DNA of 64,000 nucleotides from Isoetes taiwanensis (lineage: Eukaryota > Streptophyta > Lycopodiopsida > Isoetales > Isoetaceae): positions 8,888,323 through 8,952,322 of the forward strand of contig JAJEKV010000060.1 of assembly GCA_021234155.1 (NCBI GenBank). The letters are read 5' to 3'. The position numbers and the translations under genes are program-made. Of the stretch, positions 1 through 10,550 are shown piece after piece; positions within the stretch are counted from its first letter, which is position 1; every line of letters begins with the position of its first letter. The notes below the pieces were generated by a model. That model did not search any database. It saw only the letters and a list, made by a program, of their open reading frames with translations, and was not told where the DNA came from.

Positions 1-985
1 CATTTCAGATTAAGAGGAGTCCTATCCTTGCTGATGCAAAGAGCATGTATAGCTAGCATAAGGAGATCTCGAACGGCACCTGGTGTTTATGGGAAAAGGA
101 CAAAAAGTGGATGAGATAAGAGACTGTAATTAGCTCTGTTGTCTTATTGTGTTTACTTAAAGGGGATTGCAGAGGCGCTTCATGTTTTATTATGTGTCCC
201 GATTCGCAATCAGTGGCCGAGAAGAGTTGTATAAATTGTTGGTTTCTGATTTCCAGGTTTCATGTGTTGATTGTAAGGAATTCCTTGAGTATAATGAGCA
301 GACTAGTAAGAATTATAATGTTTCAAGAAGCATTCAGATTACATGTCCAATGCTTTGAAGGAGAATTTTTTACATTTAAGTGTCTTGTGAGGCATCTTCC
401 AACTTGTGAACCAGATGATGAAGCTTCGAGCTTCTGTTTTATGCAGTGTATAAATTCTCCAATATCACATGTAAGTTTCTGATATTTTTGTTCTTATTTT
501 ATGTTTCTGATTATTTGTTTATGCAGGTGTCATATAATAAGAAGCATAGAGTGTTTGTACGCGTGTAAGTACATGCTTGCTACTATTGGAGTTGAGGGTA
601 GTTCTCTGGAAAATCAGGCAGGACTTCTGTAGTGTTTAGATTAGCGAGAGCTAATTTGCTTATCGATGTTGGGATGATCGTGACTGTACGCAAGACCTCT
701 TAAGCATATAAAAGGTATGATATCATTTAATTTCTATTTAGTTTGTTTTTTTATTACTTAGGTTAATATTATCTTATTTATTGCAAAGTATGGCAAGACT
801 AAGGAATTGAAATCTAAGGCTGCCATGTTAATAGTTAGGCAGCGTTCAATCCAAATGATTCTTGTAGAATGTTCAATGACATTTATAATGCTGAATGCAT
901 ATGATGCAATTTAGAATTCTGCTTCTATTCAAGTTCAGGGTTCTTTAAGTTCTTTAAGTTTTTGTTCTTCAATTGTTTTGATCAG
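1..985. other. no recognisable gene
   Basis: Several short overlapping open frames occur around 147-482 on the plus strand. None shows a recognisable domain, a codon pattern or a splice context I can defend. I see nothing else supported here. Confidence 0.4.
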
Positions 986-1208
986 GTTCTTTATATTAGG
1001 TGTTGTGAATTCAGCTTTGCTTAAGGTTGGAATAGTTGAGAGTTCAAAAGATGCAAAAAGTGACAGTGTTGGCGCTTCAAAAATCGTAACTGCTGCAGTT
1101 AAGAATGCTTCTATTGCTAAAGATTTAATCAATCAAGCTCATAATGAATTGGATGATCCTTCCTTTGACATGGTTTCGCTAGAAGAGATTGCTGGGCAAA
1201 ATGAGTGA
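986..1208 (+). CDS. unassigned exon-like open stretch
   Basis: An open frame runs to a TGA at 1206-1208 and follows a plausible splice acceptor (pyrimidine-rich tract ending in CAG at 983-985). There is no good ATG, so if real it is an internal or terminal exon. The roughly 70 encoded residues are polar and Ala/Lys/Ser rich, end in an acidic tail (EEIAGQNE), and match no family I recognise. It could be chance, since the surrounding DNA is AT-rich and otherwise empty. Confidence 0.2.
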
Positions 1209-2377
1209 TAAACGAAGACATTCAATTTGAATGTTGAAGTTGGCTCAACTCGTATTGCAGGTGGTACCTTCAACAACTATATCATTGTACTGGTGGTTCT
1301 GAAATTGTGAAGAAGGTCAATGGAAGTAGAGCTTAAAAGTTCTTTTGATGTTTGTTTTTCTCACTGTAAAACATTTTGAAATCTGAATACAAAAATTTTT
1401 ACTTGCATTCTGCAAGTTTTTGCTATTGACTCTAAATTTCTTACTATTGATTCTGTATTTTTTACCCTTCATTCTGGATAATTTTATCCTGTATTCTTAT
1501 AAAACTTTAACAATTGGTACTAGGCTTTCTGATTAAAACTTAATACCCAACAATTTTACATGCCTTTTTGGATTTAAAACTCTGCCATGTATAAAAAGCT
1601 GTGTATGATGGTGCCCACATAAAAAAGTAGCCCACCAAACTTCTTCTATACCAAACATCTTCTGCCGTTATCTAGTGTTAACCTACCTTTTCCAATTATT
1701 CAAGTAGGAGCTTCTTTGGTCCCATGATAACACCTTGTATATGGACAACTACATGTTAAACTATTGTAATTCCATTTAATCCGCTAAAATATATTATGTG
1801 TCGCAAATATTCCTTTCCAATCCGAGGTAATTCATAGTAGTCAACAACAAGAAAATGCATCATTGAATCCTTTCCAAGTCACTCAAGAACATTACGCATG
1901 ATGCTGCATACTTTTCACATAGTAATATAAGCCATCGATATATATAACCTATTTGTAAAATGCCAAAAGTTAAAATGCTTATATTATGCGGTCTACGCCA
2001 TCTATGCATCTAAAAATGAGTCGAGGTATAGAGGAATATATGCTGAGTATCCTAACCAGCTTGTGAAATGCCACATTTGTCCATGTAGCTGTGAACTACT
2101 CATGGCATATGTGTGCCCTAATATCTTCCTGCCAAATGCTTCCAGGCTGACCACGCATATTGAAATTCTAAGGATTGGGGATGTGGTCCATGGAATAGAA
2201 AATACTCAAGAGAAGGCTTTATAAATCCAAATCCTCCTTTTTAGGAAGTTATATGTGTGTAGTTCAAAAGAATAATGATTTGAAGGAAAGCATTGAGAAA
2301 GCAAGGATGTTGTGATAACCACTTATTGCCTCTAAAGAGTAAAATGCGCAATTGCACATTCTAAAACCTTAGGCAAA
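1209..2377. other. intergenic, nothing recognised
   Basis: AT-rich sequence with stops in all frames. I see no repeat boundary, gene or RNA here. It ends where the 5' LTR of the next element begins. Confidence 0.4.
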
Positions 2378-3009
2378 TGATATGGTTTAAAGTTAATATC
2401 TAATAATGAGCTTGGGGGATTGGCCAATGTGATTAAGCATTGGGCGAAATCGGGAACAAAAGGCAAAGGCAAAAGGCAGGCCAAAGAAGGCTAAAGTTGC
2501 AGAGACTTCTATAAGTAAAACCTGAATGTCAATTGCTGATATCTCCGTAACTAGAGTTCCGATTGAGGCGATATTTACTTAACTGAACTGTCTCGGAGTC
2601 TAGTTCCTGAATTGGGATGGCACTTCCCATAACTCGTCCGAATAAGAGAGTTATGACTGGAGGAGTGATAAGGGGTCAAGAAAGACTGCTCTATTCATCA
2701 CTCTTGAATCTGATTCCTAGAAAGCCATTACCTTTTTCCTAGAGCTTTCGCTGTTCTTGTTTAATATCCTGTTACTATCCTAGAACCTTACTCTTGATGT
2801 ATCATATTGAGGACTGCTAGCTCGAGAAAGGAGCTACAAGAGGAATGTCAGACATGCCTTACTGTCTTTATATTCCAGCCTGATATTGCTAGCTCAGTTG
2901 GGTGGAGAGCTTTGGGCTAAAGGCCTGGTTTTGAGAATCTTTAATGTTTTAGTACTGGTTTACTAGATGTTTGATCTTTTGATTACTGGCTAACCTTTGG
3001 TTCGTAACA
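2378..3009 (+). repeat. 5' LTR
   Basis: This 632-bp repeat matches the split copy at 4331-4485 and 6230-6735 over its full length, with scattered substitutions and small indels. It starts TG and ends CA, as LTRs do. Confidence 0.85.
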
Positions 3010-3011
3010 AG

Positions 3012-3028
3012 TGGTATCAGAGCACGGT
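3012..3028 (+). other. primer binding site (initiator tRNA-Met type)
   Basis: TGGTATCAGAGCACGGT lies two bases after the 5' LTR end. This is the classic complement of the plant initiator methionine tRNA 3' end, used to prime minus-strand synthesis. Confidence 0.9.
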
Positions 3029-4076
3029 CCCGATTTCTCTTGGAGTCTATGTGTGTTTTTATTTGACTAAAATTAGTTTAACTATTCTATTAGAAGTAGT
3101 TTAGTATTTCTATAAGCAAAGTTAAGAAGTATAATTCTAAAGAATCAAGAATAAGCCTCAGAAAAAGGCGTTATATCTCTGAAGCCCTAAACATGCCAAA
3201 GTTTGCAAAATAAGGTCTTCCATTTGGTCGAATCTGTAGACTAAGGATGCTGATTTGATTGATCCAGTTCAGAGCTGTCACATCTGAGCTTTCAAGCTGC
3301 CTCTATGAGAAGCCTACAGAATTAGGTAGCTTTAAAAGAAAAAATTGAAAAGCAGATTTGGATTCCCCTAAGACTCGCCATAGCCTGATTTTATTTCACA
3401 AGTCCGAAGCTAAAATACCAGTCGTTGGCCAGATTTGGTAATGGCTGATTTGATGCCATAGCCTAGCTACAAATTTTTGAAACCCCAGCCAAACTCTTGC
3501 TGCATAATCCTTCGTCTTTAAAACCCTAATGCTGCACTTATAATTTTATGATCGACGTCTTTACGATATTTCAGAAGAAATTCATAATGCCTTTAGAATG
3601 TATTTAAAACCATTATTTTTGAAAAAGGATCGTGCCATGGTCTCTCCCTAGATTGTGGTTGATTATACCTGCATAAGTATACGTATTTTTTTTGAGCCAT
3701 ACTTACTTTGGAATAAACCGTTTCAAGCCATAGAAGTTCCTATAATGTTTATTTGGGTATGTTGAAAGAAAAATCATTTAAGGCTACGTTAGTAAAGAAC
3801 CATACCATTTGGTTGGGTTACGGGTTCTAATGTCAAGATTGAGTTCTTCGCAGGACATAGAAATTGTCATGCAGGGAATTATTTTGGGAGATATTCTTAC
3901 CTTCTTATTTGGCACATGAGCAACCTAAGTTTTAGGCGTTTGCGGCTATAAGGTAAACGGATATTTGAGTTACATTTGCCTTAGGGGAATTCTAAGGTGG
4001 AAGTATAAGGTGTTCTTTTCTTTGTGTAGTGTATAGTAAATCTTGAGACAACTAATATGTCTGTAGCATAATAGTT
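3029..4076 (+). other. LTR-element interior without coding capacity
   Basis: The space between PBS and PPT carries many stops in all frames and no retroviral domain. This supports a LARD-like, non-autonomous status. Confidence 0.6.
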
Positions 4077-4230
4077 GAACTTGGAAATTTTAGCCTAAGG
4101 GGCTGGACTTGAAAATTTTTAGCCTAAAGGGTTGGACTTGGAAAATTTTTAGCCTAAAGGGCTGGGCTTGGAAATTTTTAGCCTAAAGGGCTAGACTTGA
4201 AAAATTTTAGCCTAAAGGGCTGGACTTGAC
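4077..4230 (+). repeat. about 31-bp tandem repeat, five units
   Basis: Five imperfect units built around GCCTAAAGGGCTGGACTTG and an A/T run lie just inside the 3' end of the LTR element. They are non-coding. Similar internal tandem arrays are common in non-autonomous LTR elements. Confidence 0.85.
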
Positions 4231-4314
4231 TATTTCTGATTCTGCAGATTGTAGCCATGGACTTGGTTATGCTAATTTTTTCCATATAATTTCTTGATCG
4301 AGGACAATCAATCC

Positions 4315-4330
4315 CGAGAAGGGGAGGAAT
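4315..4330 (+). other. polypurine tract
   Basis: GAGAAGGGGAGGAAT directly precedes the 3' LTR start (TGATATGG). It is the expected plus-strand primer for an LTR retrotransposon. Confidence 0.8.
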
Positions 4331-4485
4331 TGATATGGTTTAAGGTTAATATCTAATAATGAGCTCAAGGGAGTAGCCAATATGATTAAGCATTGGGCGA
4401 AATCATATAGAGTTAGTATATATCATGGTTGGGAACAAAATGCAAAGGCAAGGCAAAAGGCAGGCCAAAGAAGGCTAAAGTCGCA

Positions 4486-5109
4486 GGAATCGCCGGCAGA
4501 ACCTGTACTGTTGTTTCGTGGATTTTGCAAAGGCGTTCGACACAGTACCCCGCAACAAGCTATAGGGACCATTTAGCGGCAGTGGGGACCCCCGGACTTG
4601 CGAGAATGCGATATATAGGTGTCTGAGGCATGCTCGGGCCGTATCACATCAAAGCCAAAGACCCGGTGACCAGTAGCATTGGAGTGCGTCAGGGTTGCCC
4701 CCTCTCCCCCACACTCTTTGGCCTGTACATTGATCAGTTGGAAGATTGGCTCTCTGAGCATGGAGGTGCGGGCGCACATCTCATGCATCACACAATCCGG
4801 AAACTCATATATGCCGACGATGTCAACCTCATGGCCTATACTCCAGAGGACATGCAACGTCACCTGGATGCTCTTGACACTTTTTGCCAATTCACTGGCA
4901 TGCGAGTTAACTTGGCCAAAACTAGGGTACTGCTAGTTGCATCATCCCATCAGCCAAGGCTTCCCACACTCACTTACCAGGGGCAAGAGGTAGAGGTGGC
5001 TCCGACCTACAAGTACTTGGGGATTGAGTTCTCAACTACCACCCATTGGGATGCGGCTATCGGGTTGCGGGTCCGCGGCGGGTTGGAAAGCACTATATGC
5101 CATGCGTGA
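4486..5109 (+). pseudogene. LINE reverse transcriptase fragment
   Basis: Motif A (FVDFAKAFDTVPR) is readable around 4514-4555 and runs into an in-frame stop. A second frame from about 4630 carries the fingers/palm motif GVRQGCPLSPTLFGLYID (about 4681-4735), the catalytic YADD motif (about 4808-4820), the GMRVNLAKT motif and the KYLGI motif near 5012-5026. The order and spacing are those of non-LTR retrotransposon RTs. The frame breaks between motif A and the rest, and again near 5109, so it is not functional as written. Confidence 0.9.
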
Positions 5110-6057
5110 AACAACACCACAAAGGCGAGTTGTATGCACAGGGTCACCGATCACATTTGTTTGGGGCCTTGGTTGAGCCGGTCCTTTTGTATGGGGCGTA
5201 AGTGTGGGTCCGTGATATCCCTCAACACCGGAATGACCTCGGCAGGTGCGCGAAGGCCTTCTTGGCACGGGCCACAGGGTGAAGTCCACGTTCCGTACCG
5301 ATCCTACTCGAGAGACGGGCTTTCTACCCCTTCAGCGGGCTGCATTGGAATGCCATATCGTTTACTTCCAAAGGTGGTCGCTATGGCTGATACACGCTTG
5401 CCCTGCCTTTGCTTTAGCCATGGCAATGGGTCCCCAACACCTGAAATCCTGGCTGGAAAGACAAGCAAGCTCGGTGGTTCTCTCGGCTTATTTGGGGTGT
5501 GCGGGCAAGCAGTCGTCCAGTCGGGACAAAGAAAGATCGCGAGGCACTTAAACTATACCTTGATGCTACTTTCCTTCAAGAAGATGTGGGATCTGCAGAG
5601 GCTCGGCGCATGTTAAGGCTGGCGCACTATCGGCAGCAAGTCAATCCTAGGCTCACAAGAGGCCCACACCGATGCCTTATACACCCGGCTACCCATGAAG
5701 AAGCGCTTGACTTATAGCTTCCATTACAAGGGGGCACATCGCCTCCACATTGAAACAGGCGTTGGGCTCGGGAAGCACGAGCAAAGGCTTTGCGGTGTTG
5801 CCATTAGGGCGCGATTGAGGATGAATGTCATGCCCTCGGATCGCCCGAAGATTTGCCCATATCCGAAGGCGATATGTTCGATTACTAGTGCACGGCAGCC
5901 GTTGCATCGATTATTGACTACTGGCGTTAGTGGGTTTGTTGGGGTCGTACCTCCGAGGAGGTTATGGATGCACGGACTCGTTTTTGTGTCCTCTGGGCGG
6001 TATTGAACTGTCTATGCAATTGCACGCGATGTGCGGCGGGCTTATTACTTGCTAAGG

Positions 6058-6106
6058 TTTTCCCTCGAAAACCCTTCGGGGCGGGGGTTTTTTAATCCTG
6101 TCAGTA
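6058..6106 (+). other. LINE 3' stem-loop
   Basis: CCCTCGAAAACCC pairs imperfectly with GGGGGTTTTTT around a GC-rich loop. The same structure recurs at the ends of the LINE copies at about 7985-8035 (minus) and 20108-20150 (plus). It is probably the RNA feature recognised by the element's own RT; that role is inferred. Confidence 0.6.
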
Positions 6107-6175
6107 ATATGCTTGCTGCTCTCTCTTTGTTTGGGTCCCATAGGCCAATTGGTCTACGTGGACACTAACAACCTA

Positions 6176-6230
6176 TTCTATTCTATTCTATTCTATTCTA
6201 TTCTATTCTATTCTATTCTATTCTATTCTA
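6176..6230 (+). repeat. (TTCTA)n microsatellite tail
   Basis: About ten perfect TTCTA units close the LINE and abut the resumed LTR. It acts as the LINE's simple-repeat tail in place of poly(A). Confidence 0.9.
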
Positions 6231-6735
6231 TAAGTAAAACCTGAACTTCAATTGGCGATATCTCTGCAACCAGAGTTCCGATTGAGGCGATATTTACTTC
6301 ATTTTCGGAGTCTAGTTTCTGAATTGGGTGGCACGTCCCATAACTCATCCAAATAAGAGAGTTATGACCGGAGGAATGATAGGGGGTCAAGAAAGACTGC
6401 TCTACTCATTCACTCTTGAATTTGATTCCTAGAAAGCCATTACCTTTTTCCTAGAGCTTTTGTTGTTCTTGTTTAATATCCTGTTACTATCCTAGAACCT
6501 TACTCTTGGTGTATCATATTGAGGACTGCTAGCTCGAGAAAGGAGCTACAAGAGGAAACTAATCGTCAGATATGCCTTACTGTCTTTATATTCCAGCTTG
6601 ATATTGCTAGCTGAGTGGTCCGGTTGGGTGGAGAGCTTTGCGCTAAAGGCCTGGTTTTGAGAATATTTAATGTTTTAGTATTTGTTTACTAGATGTTTGA
6701 TCTTTTGATTACTAGCTAACCTTTGGTTCGTAACA

Positions 6736-7337
6736 TCGAACTTGAAACGAGAGGCACCAAGAGGTTGCAATATATGATCTGGAGCATAGGATGAATGGAT
6801 CCAACGGCCAAGGTAGTCCAGGGCACACCTCATGTAGAATATATAGCACAATAACCTGTAGCATAATAGCAGGGGGTTCCAGGGGAATTTTATAGAACAT
6901 AACCATACCCCTAAAATAATTAAATGAGTTATTAAAAACAAGGTGCTGCGCACGAGGGGTTGCCCTTCGATGCCCAAAGAATTATATTTTCATGGTTTAT
7001 TTATCCCTACTCAATTACCTCCATTTCTATTTTCATGAAAAAGCTTTCAATAAGGGAATTCATAAGATGAGGAAAAATGAATTAGCATTGCAAATAACTG
7101 AAGCATTGGATAATAAGTAACATAAGAAAATAACTACCACGCATGACACAAATGCAGAGCAATGGAAGTGAAGACCAATGATTCTCACAAGGAAAAGTTC
7201 CCATGAACAAGGTTAAAATCATCAGTATCATATATGAAGATAACACAACCTTCCCAGATCTGGCAACGTAAAATACGTTAGTAAAAGTTTGTATATTATG
7301 TCCAAGCAAAGCTGATAAACTCACATCCCCAATAATA
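6736..7337. other. no supported gene
   Basis: Minus-strand open frames around 6675-6977 have no recognisable domain. They could contain further degraded exons of the WD40 gene next door, but I cannot align them. Confidence 0.35.
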
Positions 7338-7590
7338 ACCCATCCATCATAGCCAGCACACATGGCTATCCTTGGAGCATAAGGATATATGTCTAGCATA
7401 TATGTCTACAATAAGAAAGGCAGTTAGAAAATTTATACTAGATTAATCTCTATATATAGCAGATAATATGGTATTAGATTACCTGTTTGTCATGGCCCAT
7501 CAGGCAATGAACAAGGCTCCCATCTACAATATTCCAGACACATATCGTGCAGTTATACATATCTCTGGTTTAAATGGCCTAGTACATAAA
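7338..7590 (-). pseudogene. BRWD/PHIP-type WD40 gene remnant (two adjacent exons)
   Basis: Read on the minus strand, the first exon (about 7546-7482) encodes CTICVWNIVDGSLVHCLMGH and ends at a GTAATC donor. After a short intron with a good acceptor (TTTCTTATTGTAG), the second exon (about 7408-7342) encodes DIYPYAPRIAMCAGYDG and ends at GTGAGT. Joined, they match consecutive WD40 blades of plant bromodomain/WD40 (BRWD) proteins, whose consensus is approximately CRICVWN..DGSLVHSL.GH..HPFNPRIAMSAGYDG. Key residues have drifted (the usual WD of the second blade reads GD), there is a stop just upstream of the first exon, and I found no bromodomain or other exons. I call it a decayed fragment. Confidence 0.7.
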
Positions 7591-7879
7591 TGAAGCTAAA
7601 AATAAAAAGAGCAGTGTTGACTACTTAAGGAGTTCTATTTTGCTACACTCCTAAATACTTATCCAACCATATTGTCTACTGAAATGTGGAATTAAATTAC
7701 TCAGTGAATATCTTTAGGCCAAATTGAGCGGAGATATCATTCCACGGATGGATGACTTATTGAGTAAATTGCACATTCTTGCACTGCGACTCGCATGAAA
7801 CCAACAAAGCGCCATAGATAGGCTTCTCATTCATCTCAGCAGATTTTCTACAATGGTGGACAGTGGATAGCCGCACACA

Positions 7880-8065
7880 TGCGAACTACCCACGAAAAAT
7901 AAAGGGAAAATCCAATTATATCATTTGGACCCCAAAACAAATACAATGCTAAAAGATGAGTGGCTGATGTACCTGCCGAAAGCTTATCACCGGGATTAAA
8001 AAACCCCGCCCTTTCGGGTTTTCGAGGAAAAACCCTAGTGATAAGCCTTCGGCAAGGGGGGCTTA
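7880..8065 (-). mobile_element. LINE 3'-end fragment
   Basis: On the minus strand the LINE 3' signature reappears: the stem-loop TTTTTCCTCGAAAACCC / GGGCGGGGTTTTTT at about 8036-7990, then TTTGTTTTGGGGTCC and an ATTGG motif as in the copy at 6.1 kb. No RT is attached, so this is a short 5'-truncated copy. Confidence 0.65.
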
Positions 8066-8297
8066 GACAAGCGTAAAGGCATAGAATCGCTCCCAAAAAC
8101 CCCCACATGGAGAAGTCAACCCGATGGCGCCGCCAACTTTGTACACGCACATCACCAACAACAAGCGAGAAACATACCGAGAAATAGCATCACCCGGTGG
8201 GTGGAAAAAAGCATCACCCACGGGTGGAAAAACATGATAAACAGAACTTGTACAAAATATAATAAACAAAGAAGGGGGGGAGGGTGGGTTCAAAGAG

Positions 8298-8850
8298 AAT
8301 AAGGTACTGCTGAGAGAAGAGGAAGCGCCGATGAAACGTTGATGAAGAACTCTACAATAAGTAGCAAATGCCCAACCTGATGAACGGCCTAAAACGCATG
8401 CGATGCATGCATGCGACGCATGCAATGCTCGTCTTGAGCAAGAATGCCGATTCGCTACGCGAATCGACGACATTCTTGCACTGCAACTCGCATGAAACCA
8501 ACAAAGCGCCCGAATACCAAAGGACTTCCTTAACAAACTAGGATCGAGGACGAAGGTCACAGGATGAAGGCTAAAGGCCGAAAAGGACAGCAGGAAAGCA
8601 ACGCCAAATTGGCCAAACCAGGCAGGAAGAAGCCCCTCCCCTGCCTGGAAACAAATCAAAGAGAATAAGGTACTGCTGAGAGAAGAGGAAGCGCCGATGA
8701 AACGTCGATAAAGAACTCTACAATAAGTAGCAAACGCCCAATCTGATGAACGGCCTAAAACGCATGCGATGCATGCATGCGACGCATGCAATGCATGCAT
8801 GCTCGTCTTGAGCAAGAATGCCGATTCACTACGCGAATCGACGACATATC
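8298..8850. repeat. about 190-bp direct duplication rich in GCATGC palindromes
   Basis: 8298-8480 and 8658-8850 are near-identical, 360 bp apart. Each contains interlocking GCATGC/ATGCAT palindromes and a small inverted repeat, GATTCGCTACGCGAATC (one base differs in the second copy). A phrase from the same block (CATTCTTGCACTGC.ACTCGC) also occurs at 7775-7812. The long minus-strand open frame across it (8863-8063) is a by-product of the duplication and resembles no protein I know. Confidence 0.8.
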
Positions 8851-9049
8851 TTGTTGCTTGCAAAATCTAGCGACAAATTAAAATGTAGGGCACACAAAGA
8901 CTCTACGGAACATCCTTTCAAACTATCTACGGAACATGCTTTTAACATTTTGCAAATCTACAATCATTAGATCATGCTCAGAAAACAGAGTTCAAATACT
9001 CCAGGCCAACGGTTTGTTGATAACAAAATTTGTTGATAAGAAAGTTACA

Positions 9050-9245
9050 GGTGGATGTTGTGCTTGCCAATAGAAACAACATTAGCTTTGATTTCATTAT
9101 GCAACCATTGTTGAGATAGATCAATGGAATCATGATAATAATATAGGTCCAAATTTTCCATATAACTTGCAAGAGGAGCACAATGTCTTTCCAGCGCTGA
9201 GATAATTGCAATATATAAAGCTGTGTTTTTCCATGATGATGAAGA
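9050..9245 (-). pseudogene. possible ankyrin-like gene remnant
   Basis: One minus-strand frame reads NTALYIAIISALERHCAPL followed by a polar stretch and a stop. NTALYIA resembles the TALH.A core of an ankyrin repeat. Only one repeat-like unit is visible and no exon structure is clear, so this is weak. Confidence 0.3.
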
Positions 9246-10478
9246 TGATGAAATGTCCAGAATTAAGTGCCTCTTCTTAGTTCTTCAATTAACATACCAG
9301 TTGCACCATGCGCAGCAGTGGAGTAGACGAAGACCTCAGATGTGACATTCAAAATTAAGGTTTGGTCCACTATAGTAAAGGAGATATGCGCAAATGATCT
9401 TGAGCAACAGAAGAAGTCTTACCTCAATCAAGTCAACTTCAGGATTTTGATTTGTTTTGCTTTCCATTTTAGCATCTTGCTTGAAATCATATTCTTCTTA
9501 CCCAATAACTGGAAATTTATATGTCAACCCACTTTTCTGTTATCGTCATGCAGAGAATATAGAACCACGTAGGAAGATCCTGCTGCTGGCTCAACCTACA
9601 GTCCAGAAAAATGACAAGTAAAACAAGCTAGAGAATAAAGCAAACGTGAAAGAAAAGGCTGGCTGAGATGTGCTCATTTGAAGTAAACATCTGCTGATGC
9701 GTGATTGTAGTGACATTTTCTACCATAATCTGTATTTATGTGCATAGGTAATGTACCAAAGATCTAAAGAAAAGAATAGAACCAAAGGGACAAGATATCT
9801 TTGGCAATGCTAGCTTGCATAGAAACGGATCTGTAGTGGTACCCTTTGGTCTATTGAAAAAGAAAAAAGTAAGCCTCTCAAAGATATGAGTAAAGGTAAG
9901 AGACTTCTGGAAGGTGGAACCAAATATACAAAACATGATCAATCACCCATTCTTCTGCTTATCATTTATATAGAGACAAAGGAACTGGAATGTCAATAAT
10001 CATTGAAAAAACTATGTACCTGAACATGATAGATACTTCCATTCTCACCTTCAAATATGCTTTTTACATAATAAAATTCTAGGTTACATGATGAAATTGA
10101 CACTCCTGCACAATGATCAGGGTTCTAGTGTACATGATAAACCAGAAAATATATGCTCTCCGATAATATAAGTATGACATATCAACATCAAGATAACTCC
10201 TTTCTCAAACTCGTCCACACCAAGTTTCCGAACTAAAGCCTATACACCCTATACAGCAACCAAACCCAAATGATAAAAGTTTGTACAGCAACCAATTACC
10301 TCCAAGCATTACAATAGACCATTTTACAGCATTCCATGATATTTATTGTATGGATAACAAACTTAAAATTGCTTACACAAAAGAAGCACAAGCTGGTGTA
10401 GCTGAATGCTGGAAATCAGACCCAATGGCTCCAAACACTACGCCCAAGAGATCTTAGCAACTCCAATTGCAATGGGAT
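9246..10478. other. no supported gene
   Basis: AT-rich non-coding sequence. Short frames at 9342-9572 and 9736-9942 show no domain or splice context. Confidence 0.35.
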
Positions 10479-10550
10479 TCATGAATAACTCTTTTGGAAG
10501 TAGTAACGTTTGCCAGCAGGATTTTTTGCCAAAAGTGCCTCGTAGTGGTC
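10479..10550 (-). CDS. possible terminal exon, family unknown
   Basis: After a credible acceptor (TTGTCCAGTCTGTTGCAG on the minus strand) an exon-like stretch encodes PDHYEALLAKNPAGKRYYFQ plus KSYS and a TGA. The upstream bases are hydrophobic-coding or intronic. The composition looks like a real conserved C-terminus, but I do not recognise the family and could not find the preceding exon. Confidence 0.25.
   Translation of the reverse strand, partial: DHYEALLAKNPAGKRYYFQKSYS

Larger units (their letters stand above)
4486..6229 (+). mobile_element. 5'-truncated LINE (non-LTR retrotransposon)
   Basis: A reverse-transcriptase-encoding element begins abruptly inside motif A and ends in a (TTCTA)n tail. 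It interrupts the 3' LTR. Downstream of the RT are remnants of the C-terminal region (HRLHIETG at about 5735-5758) shared with other LINE copies in this window at 17.0-17.5 kb (minus) and 19.5-20.2 kb (plus). The 3' end carries a GC-rich stem-loop and the phrase CCAATTGGTCTACGTGGAC before the pentamer tail. Frames are broken at several points, so this copy is dead. I do not assign a clade. Confidence 0.9.
2378..6735 (+). mobile_element. non-autonomous LTR retrotransposon, 3' LTR split by a LINE
   Basis: Two similar LTRs (2378-3009, and 4331-4485 plus 6230-6735) begin TGATATGG and end TTCGTAACA. A tRNA-iMet-type primer binding site follows the 5' LTR and a purine-rich tract precedes the 3' LTR. 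The roughly 1.3-kb interior has no gag, protease, reverse transcriptase or integrase frame, so mobility would have needed proteins in trans. The PBS and PPT style resembles plant Ty3/gypsy elements. I could not confirm a target duplication: the flanking pentamers are GCAAA and TCGAA. The 3' LTR was later disrupted by a LINE, so this element is the older insertion. Confidence 0.85.
4331..6735 (+). repeat. 3' LTR interrupted by a LINE
   Basis: Bases 4331-4485 and 6230-6735 together align with the 5' LTR. The intervening 1.74 kb is an inserted LINE. The LTR sequence resumes at TAAGTAAAACCTGA. Confidence 0.85.

Noticed and set aside
8063-8863. A 266-codon minus-strand frame
   Set aside because: It is generated by the 190-bp direct duplication and GCATGC palindromes. 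It repeats itself and resembles no protein family.
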